Positions 33,320 through 41,830 are shown, counted from the first letter of the stretch. The stretch is 64,000 nucleotides of DNA from Streptomyces niger (GCF_000718305.1 NZ_JOFQ01000027.1:37202-101201), one strand, 5' to 3'. Made by a program: numbers and translations. The notes: a model not told the origin generated them from the letters alone.

Positions 33320-34354
33320 TCAGTCGGCCCGATGCGGCGCAGGCCCCGTGGAAGCGCGCGGCGTCAGCGCCGGAGCCCGTACCGCGCGCGAAGGCTGCGT
33401 CTCCCCCGTGAGCAGTGCCAGAAGCCTGCGCGCGACATCCGCACCGAACGCGTGCACGTCGTGTCCCATGGCAGACAGTGTCGGGTGGGTCAGCCGGCAC
33501 AGCTGCGAGTCGTCCCACGCGAGCAGCGAGACGTCGTGCGGTACGCGAAGCCCCATCTCACTGGCCACCGCGATCCCCGCGACCGCCATCAGGTCGTTGT
33601 CGTACATGATCGCCGTGGGGCGGGCGGCGCCGGCCAGCAGGGAGCGGGTGGCCCGGGCCCCGTCCTCGCCGGAGAAATCGGTGTCGACCTGCCGTCCGGG
33701 CGACAGCCCGAGCTCGGCCATGGTGTCCTGGAACGCCGCGCCGCGGAGGGCGCTGTGCCCCAGTTCAGCCCTGCCACCGACCCGGGCGATAGCGGTGTGC
33801 CCGAGAGTGTGCAGGTAGCGTACGGCCTCGGCGACCGCGGCACCGTCGTCGGTCCACAGTGCGGGGAACGGCCCGGCGAGCGAGGGGTGGGCGACCGCCA
33901 CCGCGGGCAGGCCGAGCCGGGACAGTGCCGGCACCCGCGGGTCATGCTCCTGGAAGTCGACCAGGACGGACCCGACGATCTGGCCGGACTGCCACCAGTG
34001 CCGCTGCAGTTCGATCTCCTCGTCCACGTCCCGTACGAGGCGCAGCAGCAACGCGCTGGAGTGTGCGCTCAGGACGCTTTCCAGCCCCGAGATGAACTCC
34101 ATGTAGAAGGGTTCCAGGCCGAGTTGGCGGGCCGGGCGGCAGATGGCGAGTCCCACTGCCCCCGTGCCGTGCCGGTTCAGTGCCCGCGCGGAGCGGTTGG
34201 GCTCCCACCCCATGGTCCGGGCGACTTCGATGATGCGGGCGCGGGTGGCGTCGGAGACGCCCGGCTTGTTGTTGAAGGCCAGGGAGACCGCGGCGCGGGA
34301 GACCCCGGCACGGGAGGCGACGTCCCGGATGGTGACCCGCCGCTGCGCGCTCAC
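33320..34354 (-). CDS. LacI-family transcriptional regulator (second)
   Basis: A 344-aa repressor with the HTH TIRDVASRAGVSRAAVSLAF and hinge NNKPGVSDATRARIIEVA, then an effector domain including AIMYDNDLMAVAGIAVASEM and SLLAWDDSQLCRLTHPTLS. GTG 34354 follows GGGGAGGCG and overlaps the stop of an upstream small ORF. It is transcribed towards the mannanase gene (same strand, 381 nt upstream of it) and probably controls it; the inducer would be a mannan breakdown product. Confidence 0.92.
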   Translation of the reverse strand: MSAQRRVTIRDVASRAGVSRAAVSLAFNNKPGVSDATRARIIEVARTMGWEPNRSARALNRHGTGAVGLAICRPARQLGLEPFYMEFISGLESVLSAHSSALLLRLVRDVDEEIELQRHWWQSGQIVGSVLVDFQEHDPRVPALSRLGLPAVAVAHPSLAGPFPALWTDDGAAVAEAVRYLHTLGHTAIARVGGRAELGHSALRGAAFQDTMAELGLSPGRQVDTDFSGEDGARATRSLLAGAARPTAIMYDNDLMAVAGIAVASEMGLRVPHDVSLLAWDDSQLCRLTHPTLSAMGHDVHAFGADVARRLLALLTGETQPSRAVRAPALTPRASTGPAPHRAD

Positions 34355-34725
34355 GCCGCCTCCCCATGTGCCGGGGCGGCAGTCGGCTCAGCGAGTTCAG
34401 CCATCGGTTCGGCGGGCGGCTCAGCCATCGGTTCGGCAGCCGAGGCGGTAGTCGTCTCGGCAGCGGGGTTGCTGCGGCTGGGCAGCGGACCGGCGTACCG
34501 GCGGCACCGGCCGGTCGCGGCGCTGAGGCGCAGCGGGCCTCGCCGCGGCACCGACTTCGTCGACGATATCTTCGCGCTCACCACGACGGCGACCTTATCG
34601 CCGAAGGGCGGCGTCCAGCGCAGTACCCGCCACCCGGGGTATCGCGGATGCCGGTCCCGCTCGGGGCGACGACGCTTGATCCGTACGGCAACCACCGCCC
34701 GCCGCACCACCGGCAAATGGAGCAC
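34351..34725 (-). CDS. Possible small protein coupled to the LacI gene, unknown
   Basis: A 124-codon ORF whose TGA overlaps the LacI GTG start (GTGA), suggesting coupling. The N-terminal part is Arg-rich (RIKRRRPERDRHPRYPGWRV), and the C-terminal part is an Ala/Glu/Pro repeat (AEPMAEPPAEPMAE) encoded by the repeat at 34397-34437. I recognise no family, the GTG start has no good ribosome site, and it begins antisense to the dehydrogenase start. It may be a chance ORF or a gene remnant. Confidence 0.25.
   Translation of the reverse strand: MLHLPVVRRAVVAVRIKRRRPERDRHPRYPGWRVLRWTPPFGDKVAVVVSAKISSTKSVPRRGPLRLSAATGRCRRYAGPLPSRSNPAAETTTASAAEPMAEPPAEPMAELAEPTAAPAHGEAA
34397..34437. repeat. Direct repeat, two copies of a 17-mer at 24-bp period
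   Basis: TCAGCCATCGGTTCGGC occurs identically at 34397-34413 and 34421-34437. It lies just upstream of the LacI regulator start. Confidence 0.85.
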
Positions 34726-34728
34726 CTG

Positions 34729-35766
34729 ATGCGCGCAACCCTCATGTACGGCGCCGGCGACGTCCGCGTCGAGGACGTCCCCGACTCCGTCATCAAGCAG
34801 CCCACCGACGCGCTGGTCCGCGTCACCACCTCCTGCATCTGCGGCAGCGATCTATGGCCCTACGGCTCGATGTCACCGGCCGACAGTCCGGCCCGGATGG
34901 GGCACGAGTTCATCGGCATCGTCGAGGACACCGGCTCCGAGGTGACCACCGTCAAGAGAGGTGACCTGGTCGTCGCCCCGTTCGCCTACTCCGACGGCAC
35001 CTGCGAATTCTGCCGCGAGGGCCTGCAGACCTCCTGCGTCCACGGCGCTTTCTGGGACGTCGAACCGGAGGAAGGCGGCCAGGCCGAGGCGGTCCGGGTC
35101 CCCCTCGCCGACGGCACCCTCGTCAAGCTCCCCGTCGCCGCCGACTCGGCGCTGATGCCGTCCCTGCTCACCCTTTCGGACGTGTTCGGCACCGGCTATC
35201 ACGCCGCCGTCGCCGGTGGTGTCAACGAGCGCACCCGCGTCACCGTCATCGGCGACGGCGCCGTCGGCCTGATGGCTGTGCTGTCGGCCAAGCGCCTGGG
35301 TGCCGAGCAGATCGTCCTCATGGGCCGCCACACCGCGCGCACCGATCTCGGGCGCGAGTTCGGCGCCACCGACGTGGTCTCCGCGCGCGGCGAGGAAGGC
35401 ATCACCGCTGTCCGTGAGCTGGCCGGCGGCCACGGTACGCATGTGGTCCTCGAAGCCGTCGGCAACATGCCCGCCTACGAACAGGCCCTCGGCGTCGTAC
35501 GCCCGGGCGGTGTCATCAGCCGCGTCGGCGTCCCGCAGTACGAGGAAGCGCCGATCGGCTTCGGCAGCCTCTTCGGCCACAACATCCGGCTGGCCGGCGG
35601 CCCCGCTCCGGCCCGCGCGTACATCGAAGAGCTGATGCCCGACATCCTCGACGGAACCATCGAGCCGGGCAGGGTCTTCGACGCCACCACCGACCTCGAC
35701 GGCGTGCCGGCCGGGTACCAGGACATGGCCGACCGCAAGAGCCTGAAGGTTCTCATCAAGCCCTGA
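34729..35766 (+). CDS. Zinc-dependent alcohol dehydrogenase (MDR family)
   Basis: A 345-aa medium-chain dehydrogenase. Catalytic zinc ligands are in SCICGSDLW (Cys) and MGHEFIG (His-Glu). The structural zinc lobe GTCEFCREGLQTSC keeps only three of the usual four Cys. The cofactor loop VTVIGDGAVGLMAVLSAKRL holds GxGxxG, and the residue after the second strand (GRHTART) suggests NADP preference. ATG 34729 is chosen because GGAG lies 7 nt before it; ATG 34717 is in frame but overlaps that site. Substrate unknown; probably an independent unit. Confidence 0.9.
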   Translation: MRATLMYGAGDVRVEDVPDSVIKQPTDALVRVTTSCICGSDLWPYGSMSPADSPARMGHEFIGIVEDTGSEVTTVKRGDLVVAPFAYSDGTCEFCREGLQTSCVHGAFWDVEPEEGGQAEAVRVPLADGTLVKLPVAADSALMPSLLTLSDVFGTGYHAAVAGGVNERTRVTVIGDGAVGLMAVLSAKRLGAEQIVLMGRHTARTDLGREFGATDVVSARGEEGITAVRELAGGHGTHVVLEAVGNMPAYEQALGVVRPGGVISRVGVPQYEEAPIGFGSLFGHNIRLAGGPAPARAYIEELMPDILDGTIEPGRVFDATTDLDGVPAGYQDMADRKSLKVLIKP

Positions 35767-35935
35767 CCTGCCCGAGCAGGCCGGAGACGAGGTAACCGGC
35801 CATCGACCGGGAGTGCGTTTGAACGTGTCCGTTCACCGTATGGAGTGATGCGTGCCCGGTCTCTTGGCTTCGCGTGCGGTGTCGGTCGACGCAGGCGCTG
35901 ACCAGGGCACCGGTATGGGTGTGGCGCAAGTTGGT
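35756..35935 (-). pseudogene. Possible decayed tyrosine-recombinase (integrase) C-terminus
   Basis: On the minus strand about 58 residues read NLRHTHTGALVSACVDRHRT, then RSQETGHASLHTVNGHV and SMAGYLVSGLLGQ. This resembles the end of phage-type integrases, where (H)xLRHTHAxxLxxAGVD is followed by LGHAS, then TxxTYGH. The RHTH and GHAS landmarks are present, but the nucleophilic Tyr before GH is Asn here and no start or catalytic upstream Arg region is visible. If real, an integrative element once sat here. The match is short and has not been tested by search. Confidence 0.4.
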
Positions 35936-36092
35936 CGCCTCGCGGTGGCCAGTTCCGGGTGTGCGTGCCCCGTGACCCGTTGTGCGGGCCGAACGCTCAC
36001 CGGTTCGCTGTAGTGCGCCAGGACCAGTGGCGAGCCGCCCCCCTTCGCTCGCGTTTCCCGGTCCGTCCATCCGCGTCTCGAAATGGAGCACT

Positions 36093-36329
36093 GTGCGCGC
36101 ACGTACCGTCCTCGCCGTCCCCTTGGCCGTCTTTCGGCAGGTCGTCGATCTGCTGACCGCCGCAGCTCAGCTGACGACCTGCCCTGTGCCCGCAGCGGTC
36201 GTCGCCCAGCAGCACTGCTGGCACCTGCAGTCCGCCACTCCCCCGGTCGGGCCGCAGCCCCGCGTGGACCATCACCTCCGTCCGCGCGCCGCGCGTCCCC
36301 CGCGCCGGACGCCGCCGACCACCGAGTAG
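36093..36329 (+). CDS. Hypothetical small ORF
   Basis: A 78-codon ORF from GTG 36093, preceded by GGAG (36085-36088). The first 30 residues are hydrophobic/amphipathic (RARTVLAVPLAVFRQVVDLL); the rest is Pro/Arg-rich without features. It ends just before a strong terminator. Nothing identifies a family, so it may be spurious. The remaining DNA between 35936 and 36400 shows no other gene. Confidence 0.25.
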   Translation: MRARTVLAVPLAVFRQVVDLLTAAAQLTTCPVPAAVVAQQHCWHLQSATPPVGPQPRVDHHLRPRAARPPRRTPPTTE

Positions 36330-36340
36330 CCAGGAGTGGC

Positions 36341-36372
36341 ACGGCCCGCCGTCCGCGAGGGCGGCGGGCCGT
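36341..36372. terminator. Hairpin terminator at the end of the XRE-cupin gene
   Basis: ACGGCCCGCCG (36341-36351) pairs perfectly with CGGCGGGCCGT (36362-36372) around a 10-nt loop. It lies 28 nt beyond the stop of the leftward XRE regulator gene. Confidence 0.85.
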
Positions 36373-36400
36373 CGCGCTTCCTCGCCTCGTGGGGCGCGGG

Positions 36401-36985
36401 TCAGGCGGTTGAAGCGGGGCCGGGCGGCAGGTGGACCGTCATGATCAGGTGGCAGGTCTCGGTGCCCGCTCCGCGGTAGGTGTGCGGCGCGTCGCCGTCG
36501 AAGGTGGCGGTCTGGCCGGCCTCGACGGCGTACTCGGTGCCGTCGACGATCAGGGTCATCCGACCGGCGGTGACGCTGACGGTTTCCACGACGCCGGTCT
36601 GGTGGGGATGGCTGGGGTACTCCTCCCCCGGCGCCAGCTGCCAGCGCCAGACCTCGACCGGCGCCGGGCCGGTGGTCGTCAGCATGAGCCGCGCCTCGCT
36701 GCCCTGCGCTCCGGCCCACAGCGGCATGACCGTATCGGCGGCGACGATGCGGACGCGGCCTTCCGCGGGCCCCTCCATCAGGGCCGACACCGAGATGCCG
36801 AGGGTGTCGGCCAGCCGGACCAGGGTGGCGAAGTTCGGATTGCCCTGGGCCCTTTCCAATGCCACCAGGGCGCCTTTGCTGACCTTGGCACGGCGGCCGA
36901 GCTCGTCCAGGGACAGGCCGGCGCGATTGCGGGCCGCTCTGACGTTGTGCGCGAGCGTCCGCAGGGCTGCCTCTGTCTCGGTCAT
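36401..36985 (-). CDS. XRE-family regulator with C-terminal cupin sensor
   Basis: A 194-aa regulator. N-terminal HTH_XRE (about 10-66) with RNRAGLSLDELGRRAKVSKG and LERAQGNPNFATLVRLADTL; C-terminal cupin (about 105-185) with SHPHQTGVVETVSVTAGRMT (20 residues), GQTATFDGDAPHTYRG giving metal-ligand His residues. Such proteins often repress a divergent permease and sense a small metabolite. It is divergent from the EamA transporter with an operator-like repeat array between them. Confidence 0.92.
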   Translation of the reverse strand: MTETEAALRTLAHNVRAARNRAGLSLDELGRRAKVSKGALVALERAQGNPNFATLVRLADTLGISVSALMEGPAEGRVRIVAADTVMPLWAGAQGSEARLMLTTTGPAPVEVWRWQLAPGEEYPSHPHQTGVVETVSVTAGRMTLIVDGTEYAVEAGQTATFDGDAPHTYRGAGTETCHLIMTVHLPPGPASTA

Positions 36986-37026
36986 CCGATCATCATCCTC
37001 GCGAGTGGGTCAGTGCAATGAACCTT

Positions 37027-37085
37027 CCGGTCGGTTGATTGACCGGCTCGGTCGCTCCATTGTACGGTTCGGTCGTTCCGTTGAG
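37027..37085. promoter_or_regulatory. Operator-like inverted and direct repeats between XRE regulator and EamA gene
   Basis: CCGGTC (37027-37032) and GACCGG (37041-37046) form an inverted repeat with 8-nt spacer, overlapping a 21-bp direct repeat: CGGCTCGGTCGCTCCATTG.. (37044-37064) and CGGTTCGGTCGTTCCGTTG.. (37065-37085). The second copy ends about 17 nt before the EamA start. This is a good candidate for the XRE regulator's binding site. Confidence 0.6.
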
Positions 37086-37102
37086 ATAGTAAGGGATGTA
37101 CC

Positions 37103-37939
37103 GTGATCGCTCTGCTGCTGGCCCTGGGCAGCTCCCTCGCCTACGGGTGCGCCGACTTCCTCGGCGGCCTCGGCGCCCGAAAGGCACACGTACTGCGGAC
37201 CGTGTTGATCGCCGCTCCGTCGAGCCTGGCGGTCGAGCTGCTGCTGTGGCCCGTGCTCGGCGCCTCCTTCAGCACCGGCGCCCTCCTCTGGGGTGCCGCG
37301 TCCGGAGTCGCCTCGGCCTCCGCGTTCGTCCTGCTCTACCGCACGCTGGCGATCGGCCCGATGAACGTGCTGTCGCCCGTGACCGCGCTGGTCTCCGCCG
37401 CCCTGCCCGTCGCCGTCGGCCTGCTGCAGGGCGAGCACCTGGCCGCCGCCGGGCTGATCGGCCTGCCCCTCGCGCTCGTCGCGGTCGTCCTGGTCAGCGC
37501 CGGGCACGGTGCGGGCGGCATACGGCCCTCCCGTACGGCGCTGCTGCTGGCCTTCGGCGCGGGCGCCGCCATCGCCCTGCAACTCGTGTGCCTGCACCAG
37601 GCGCCCGCCGACAGCGGCGTGGCTCCGCTGATCATCGGCCGCGCGGTCTCCTCGGCGGTCACCCTGGCCGCGGCCGGCGTGCTGTACCGCAGGCTCGGCT
37701 CCGAGCGGCCCGCGTACGCCATGTCGGCCGCCGCCGGCGTACTGGATTCGGTGGCGAACCTGCTCTTCCTGCTGGCCGCCCGCAACGGAGACCTCGCCGT
37801 CGTCGCGGTGATCACCGCCCTCTACCCGGCCGGCACGGTCCTGCTCGCCCGCGGCGTCCTCGCCGAACGCATCCACCGCGGCCAGCTCGTCGGCCTGGGC
37901 ACCGCCGCCGTCGCCGTCAGCCTCCTCGCCCTGACGTAG
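37103..37939 (+). CDS. EamA/DMT-family transporter
   Basis: A 278-aa membrane protein with ten predicted helices in two EamA halves. The N-terminal half includes ALGSSLAYGCADFLGGLGAR and AIGPMNVLSPVTALVSAALP; the second half ends with AVVAVITALYPAGTVLLARG and an ER-HRGQ loop, all typical of drug/metabolite exporters. GTG 37103 follows AAGGGATG. Divergent from the XRE-cupin regulator, which likely controls it. The B3/B4-domain gene follows 66 nt later in the same direction. Confidence 0.92.
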   Translation: MIALLLALGSSLAYGCADFLGGLGARKAHVLRTVLIAAPSSLAVELLLWPVLGASFSTGALLWGAASGVASASAFVLLYRTLAIGPMNVLSPVTALVSAALPVAVGLLQGEHLAAAGLIGLPLALVAVVLVSAGHGAGGIRPSRTALLLAFGAGAAIALQLVCLHQAPADSGVAPLIIGRAVSSAVTLAAAGVLYRRLGSERPAYAMSAAAGVLDSVANLLFLLAARNGDLAVVAVITALYPAGTVLLARGVLAERIHRGQLVGLGTAAVAVSLLALT

Positions 37940-38004
37940 TCGCCCCGCCACCCCACACGCCCGTCCTCGACACCCCCCGCCCCATCGAAAACGGAAAGTC
38001 GCCC

Positions 38005-38712
38005 ATGCCCTCCTTCCGCCTCTCCCCCGCCGTCGCCGACGCCTTCCCCGACACCCTCATCGCCCTGGTCACCGCCACCGGGCTGCGCGGCCACGAACCC
38101 TGGCCGCACACCGCCGCCGCCCTGGCGGAGCTGGAGCAGCGGCTCGCCGACGGCGCCTGGCGGCCCGCCGACGAGACCGATCCACGCATCGAGGCCTGGC
38201 ACACCGCGTACCGCTCCTTCGGCACCAACCCCCGCCGCGTCCGCCCCAGCGTCGACGCGCTCGGCCGCCGTCTGGCCAAGAAGGGCACGCTGCCGCGCAT
38301 CGCTGCGGCCGTCGATTCCTACAACGCCGTCTCGGTCCGCCACGGCCTGCCTGCCGGCGCCTTCGACCTGGACCGCGTCACCGGCGATGTCGACATCCGG
38401 TACGCGGACGGCACCGAACCCTTCACCCCGCTCGGCGAGCCGGACGCCGTCGAGCACCCCAAGCCCGGCGAGATCGTCTACGCGGACACCGCCGGCGTCC
38501 TGACCCGTCACTGGAACCACCGCGACGCCCACCGCACCCGCGTCACCGAGGACTCCACCCACGTCGTCTTCGCCCTCGAAACCGTCCACGCCACCCGCGA
38601 CGGTGACCTTCTCAAGGCCGCGGTCGACGAACTGCAAGGCCTGCTCGGCCCGCACGCCGCACAGACCGCCGTGTACCACCTGAGCCCGGCGCACCCCCAG
38701 GCCACCGTCTGA
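38005..38712 (+). CDS. B3/B4 tRNA-binding domain protein (standalone)
   Basis: A 235-aa cytosolic protein with the B3/B4 fold of phenylalanyl-tRNA synthetase beta chain. Recognisable parts are AWHTAYRSFGTNPRRVRPSV, PRIAAAVDSYNAVSVRHGLP and GTEPFTPLGE. Standalone B3/B4 proteins may edit mischarged tRNA or bind amino-acid-like ligands. With the upstream EamA exporter and XRE-cupin regulator, it probably forms a three-gene unit linked to amino-acid homeostasis; that link is inference. ATG 38005 is 66 nt behind the exporter. Confidence 0.85.
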   Translation: MPSFRLSPAVADAFPDTLIALVTATGLRGHEPWPHTAAALAELEQRLADGAWRPADETDPRIEAWHTAYRSFGTNPRRVRPSVDALGRRLAKKGTLPRIAAAVDSYNAVSVRHGLPAGAFDLDRVTGDVDIRYADGTEPFTPLGEPDAVEHPKPGEIVYADTAGVLTRHWNHRDAHRTRVTEDSTHVVFALETVHATRDGDLLKAAVDELQGLLGPHAAQTAVYHLSPAHPQATV

Positions 38713-38852
38713 GGCCTCTCCCGTCCTCCCGGATGCCGGGCTCGCCCCGCAGCCCTGGCGGGAGTGACGACGAGGGCAGTACGCCATGACGAGTCGCCGG
38801 GGTCGATCAGACCCACGCGGCCGGCCAACGACAGGACGAAGGAGAGAACTCC

Positions 38853-39601
38853 ATGTTCACCGGCCTGAGTGCCTTCCCGCTCACCCCGATCACCGAGGAC
38901 GGCATCGACGAGAAGGCGTTCGCCGCTCTGGTCGGTCGGCTCAGCGCTGCCGGGGTCGACTCGATCGGCGCGCTCGGCTCCACCGGGTCGTACGCCTACC
39001 TCACCCGCGAGGAACGGGCCCGCGCCGCCCGAATCGCCGTCGAGCACGCCGAGCGGACCCCGGTCATCGTGGGCATCGGCGCGCTGCGCACCCGGCAGGT
39101 ACGGGAAGCCGCCGAGGACGCGCAGAACGCGGGCGCCGCCGGCGTGCTGCTGGCGCCGTTGTCGTACCAGCGCCTGACCGAAGACGACGTCTTCGGCCTG
39201 TTCGAGGACGTGCCGCCCGCGTCCGTGTGCGGGAGCTGCGGCGGATCCTGCCCGAGACGGTGACCGTGGGCGTGAGCGGCGACGCCTACGCGGCGACCGG
39301 CCTGAACGCCGGATGCGACACCTGGTACTCGGTGATCGCCGGCACCTTCCCCGAGCCGGCCCTGACCCTCACGCGGGCCGCACAGGCCGGCGAGCCCGAC
39401 CGGGCCCAGGCGGAATCCCACCGGCTGCAGCCGCTGTGGGACCTCTTCGCCCGGCACGGCTCGCTGCGCGTCGTCGCGACCGCGGTCGCACAGCTCGGCC
39501 TGACCTCGCCCCACAACCTTCCGCTGCCCCTGCGCGGCCTAGATTCGGAGGACCGCGCCCGCGTTGCCGAGGTACTCCGGGAGCTCGGACTGCACACCTG
39601 A
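38853..39601 (+). pseudogene. Dihydrodipicolinate synthase/NAL-family gene with out-of-frame deletion
   Basis: The first frame (38853-39263) begins MFTGLSAFPLTPITEDGIDE and keeps GALGSTGSYAYLTREERAR and PVIVGIGALRT, then LTEDDVFGLFEDV, after which it diverges and stops. The C-terminal part continues in another frame from about 39212: RVRELRRILPETVTVGVSGD to LGLTSPHNLPLPLRGLD. Compared with the family, about 60-70 residues at the junction are lost, including the Schiff-base Lys (KxPG-type segment) and the Tyr of YNxP. The ribosome site GGAGAGAA is still intact. Inactive. Confidence 0.88.
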
Positions 39602-39631
39602 CCCGGCAGCGAGCTGTGCGGAGCATCCGGC

Positions 39632-39778
39632 GCCCCGCGTCTCAACTCCTGGTCCAACTCTGCCGTCGGCGCCTGTCTGGCCCTGGTGCCCACGTTCCTC
39701 GGGTACGTGCTCTTCGGCTGGGGCCTGGCGCACGTACCGGCGACCACCGCGGCCACGCTCTCGCTGGTTCAGGAGAGC
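39632..39778 (+). pseudogene. EamA-family transporter C-terminal fragment
   Basis: The frame through 39686 reads GACLALVPTFLGYVLFGWGL, then AHVPATTAATLSLVQES, matching the eighth and ninth helices of an EamA exporter (family pattern LVPTxLAYxLFGxGLxxVPASTAATLTLLEP). Both ends of the gene are missing; the right end is cut at the 3' end of the S41 peptidase gene, overlapping its stop by about 10 nt. Confidence 0.75.
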
Positions 39779-41121
39779 CGCTGGTCCCGGAGCGCGGCGA
39801 CTGCCGCGTCGAAGGCTGAGTCGCGGTTCTTCGCGAACTCCTCCTTGGTGAAGACCGAAGTGCGGAGGTGTGGCGGGATGCCGGTGCCGTCGAAGGTCCG
39901 CCCCCGGCTCGTCAGGAATTCCTCGTTCGGCAGCCACACCGCCATGCCGTTGGGGAGCCGGCGGTCCAGGACGTCGGAGAAGACGCCTTGCGTGGGCTCC
40001 CCGATGCGGAGGGTGCGGCTCGGCCGGTCCATGAGGGCCTGGGTGAAGGTCTCGCCCGCACTGACCGTCGTGCCGCCGGTCAGGACGGCGACCGGGCCGC
40101 TGTAGCGGGCCATTCCCCGAGCAGGTCGTACGAGGATGGGCTGCGGCCGGGTGTACTGCGTGCGCTTCCGGTAGGCGAGGTACGGCGAGTCGGTCAGCCG
40201 CTCGGCGACGCGCAGGCCGAGGGCGTCGGAGCCGCCGCCGTTGATCCGCAGATCGATGATCAGCCCCTTGAGCCGAGCCGTGCGCCGCGTGCTGAAGACG
40301 GCGTCCAGCGCCTTGTCCAGCTCCGCCAACTGGGCCGCGTACGAGGGGTCCTGCTTGTCGTAGGCGGCGAAGCCGGAGATACGCAGATAGCCTTGCCCGC
40401 CGGGCAGGTCCGCGTAGCTGATCCGGCCGTTCGCGAATTCCCGCGGTTCGTTGCCCTTGAGGTCCCGCCGTACGACATGGGCTTTGGCTTTCGCGTCCAG
40501 TTTTTCGTCGGGCATGCTGGTGCCCGGGCGGACCCGGGCGAAGTGGCGGTCCCCGTCGAAGACGGCGACGTGCGCGTCGTACAGCGGCTTCACCATCCGG
40601 CTGAAGAGGGTGAAGAGTTCGCTCCTGGTCGTATCGGCGTGCACCTTGGGCCGGTACTCGTCCCGAACGGCGTGCCAGTCGATGCCTTTGGCGGCGAAGA
40701 AGGGGTAGTTCTCCTCGAAGGACTGCCAGAAGACGTCGAATGTCGTCACCGGGTCCTCGGGAAGGGAGTGCCCGCATGCCGCGGGGAGTTTCGCGATCCG
40801 CCGCAGTGTCCGGTCTCCCGCCGAGCCGGCCACCTGCAGCGATCCGGTGGGCCGAACGGTGAGAACCGTCCCGTCGGCGGCGCGGTACACACCACGCGCC
40901 GTTTCCTTCGCGGAGTCGCCCTGCAGGCAGCTCACCGCCGTCGTCTGGTATTCCTGCAGCCGCCCGTCCGCGATCGACAGCACGGTTCCGTAACCCGCCA
41001 CGCGCCAGAAGCCGTCGACGGTCGGCCGTTGTTCTGCTGCGGCGGTTCCCGTCATCCCGCCCGCAAGTGCCAGCGCCACGATTGCCGCCGCAGTCCTGGT
41101 ACTTCTGTTCCGCACGGTCAT
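39769..41121 (-). CDS. Secreted S41-family peptidase (C-terminal processing protease-like)
   Basis: A 450-aa exported protease. Signal peptide TAAAIVALALAGGMTGTAAA, then a mature N-terminal domain and the S41 catalytic domain (about 220-430) with LKGLIIDLRINGGGSDALGL and TGGTTVSAGETF, where Ser of SAGE is the expected nucleophile, and IGEPTQGVFSD. No PDZ domain is seen, resembling the tricorn-type/actinobacterial S41 variants. ATG 41121 follows CAGGGGAAGG; ATG 41160 with GAGGCGGCG is an alternative. It probably degrades peptides at the cell surface. Confidence 0.88.
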   Translation of the reverse strand: MTVRNRSTRTAAAIVALALAGGMTGTAAAEQRPTVDGFWRVAGYGTVLSIADGRLQEYQTTAVSCLQGDSAKETARGVYRAADGTVLTVRPTGSLQVAGSAGDRTLRRIAKLPAACGHSLPEDPVTTFDVFWQSFEENYPFFAAKGIDWHAVRDEYRPKVHADTTRSELFTLFSRMVKPLYDAHVAVFDGDRHFARVRPGTSMPDEKLDAKAKAHVVRRDLKGNEPREFANGRISYADLPGGQGYLRISGFAAYDKQDPSYAAQLAELDKALDAVFSTRRTARLKGLIIDLRINGGGSDALGLRVAERLTDSPYLAYRKRTQYTRPQPILVRPARGMARYSGPVAVLTGGTTVSAGETFTQALMDRPSRTLRIGEPTQGVFSDVLDRRLPNGMAVWLPNEEFLTSRGRTFDGTGIPPHLRTSVFTKEEFAKNRDSAFDAAVAALRDQRLS

Positions 41122-41341
41122 CCTTCCCCTGAGCGCACTCTGCGCCGAGGAATTCACCATCGCCGCCTCGACCACCCGCGGAACATCCGACGGGCAGGTG
41201 GATCTTCAGGGGGATATCCCCCGACGCGGGGGGCGCCACCGTCCCCCACATCCACGTCGATACGGCCGCACTATTGTGATGCGATGGGCCCCACCACACG
41301 CGCCCGGACCCGCCTACCATCCGCACACCCCAAGGAGCGAC

Positions 41342-41830
41342 ATGACCGTCTTCGACATCGAAATCGACGCCCTCGCCGGTGGCCCCGCCCACCTCGGCCA
41401 GTACAAGGGCTCGGCCGTACTGATCGTCAACGTCGCGTCTCGATGCGGTCTGACTCCGCAGTACGCGGCCCTCGAACGGCTGCAGCAGCGCTACGCACCG
41501 CGTGGGTTCACCGTCCTGGGGGTTCCGTGCAACCAGTTCATGGGCCAGGAGCCGGGTACACCCGAGGAGATCGCCACTTTCTGCGCCACCACCTACGGCA
41601 CCACGTTTCCGATGACGCAGAAGACCGATGTGAACGGTGCCGACCGGCACCCGCTCTACACCGAGCTGGCCGACACCGCCGACGCCGACGGCCACAGCGG
41701 TGACATCCGCTGGAACTTCGAGAAGTTCCTCATCGCCCCGGACGGCACCGTCGCCGCACGTTTCGCTCCCCAGACGGACCCCGAGGCCGCCGAGGTCACC
41801 TCGGCCATCGAAGGCGTCCTCCCCAACTGA
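41342..41830 (+). CDS. Glutathione peroxidase-family thiol peroxidase
   Basis: A 162-aa cytosolic peroxidase reducing hydroperoxides. Peroxidatic Cys35 in VNVASRCGLTPQY, Gln65 in GVPCNQFMGQEPG, and Trp124/Asn125 in RWNFEKFLI complete the catalytic tetrad. The enzyme is a Cys, not Sec, form. In actinobacteria the electron donor is usually thioredoxin rather than glutathione (established knowledge). ATG 41342 follows AAGGAGCGAC. Confidence 0.95.
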   Translation: MTVFDIEIDALAGGPAHLGQYKGSAVLIVNVASRCGLTPQYAALERLQQRYAPRGFTVLGVPCNQFMGQEPGTPEEIATFCATTYGTTFPMTQKTDVNGADRHPLYTELADTADADGHSGDIRWNFEKFLIAPDGTVAARFAPQTDPEAAEVTSAIEGVLPN

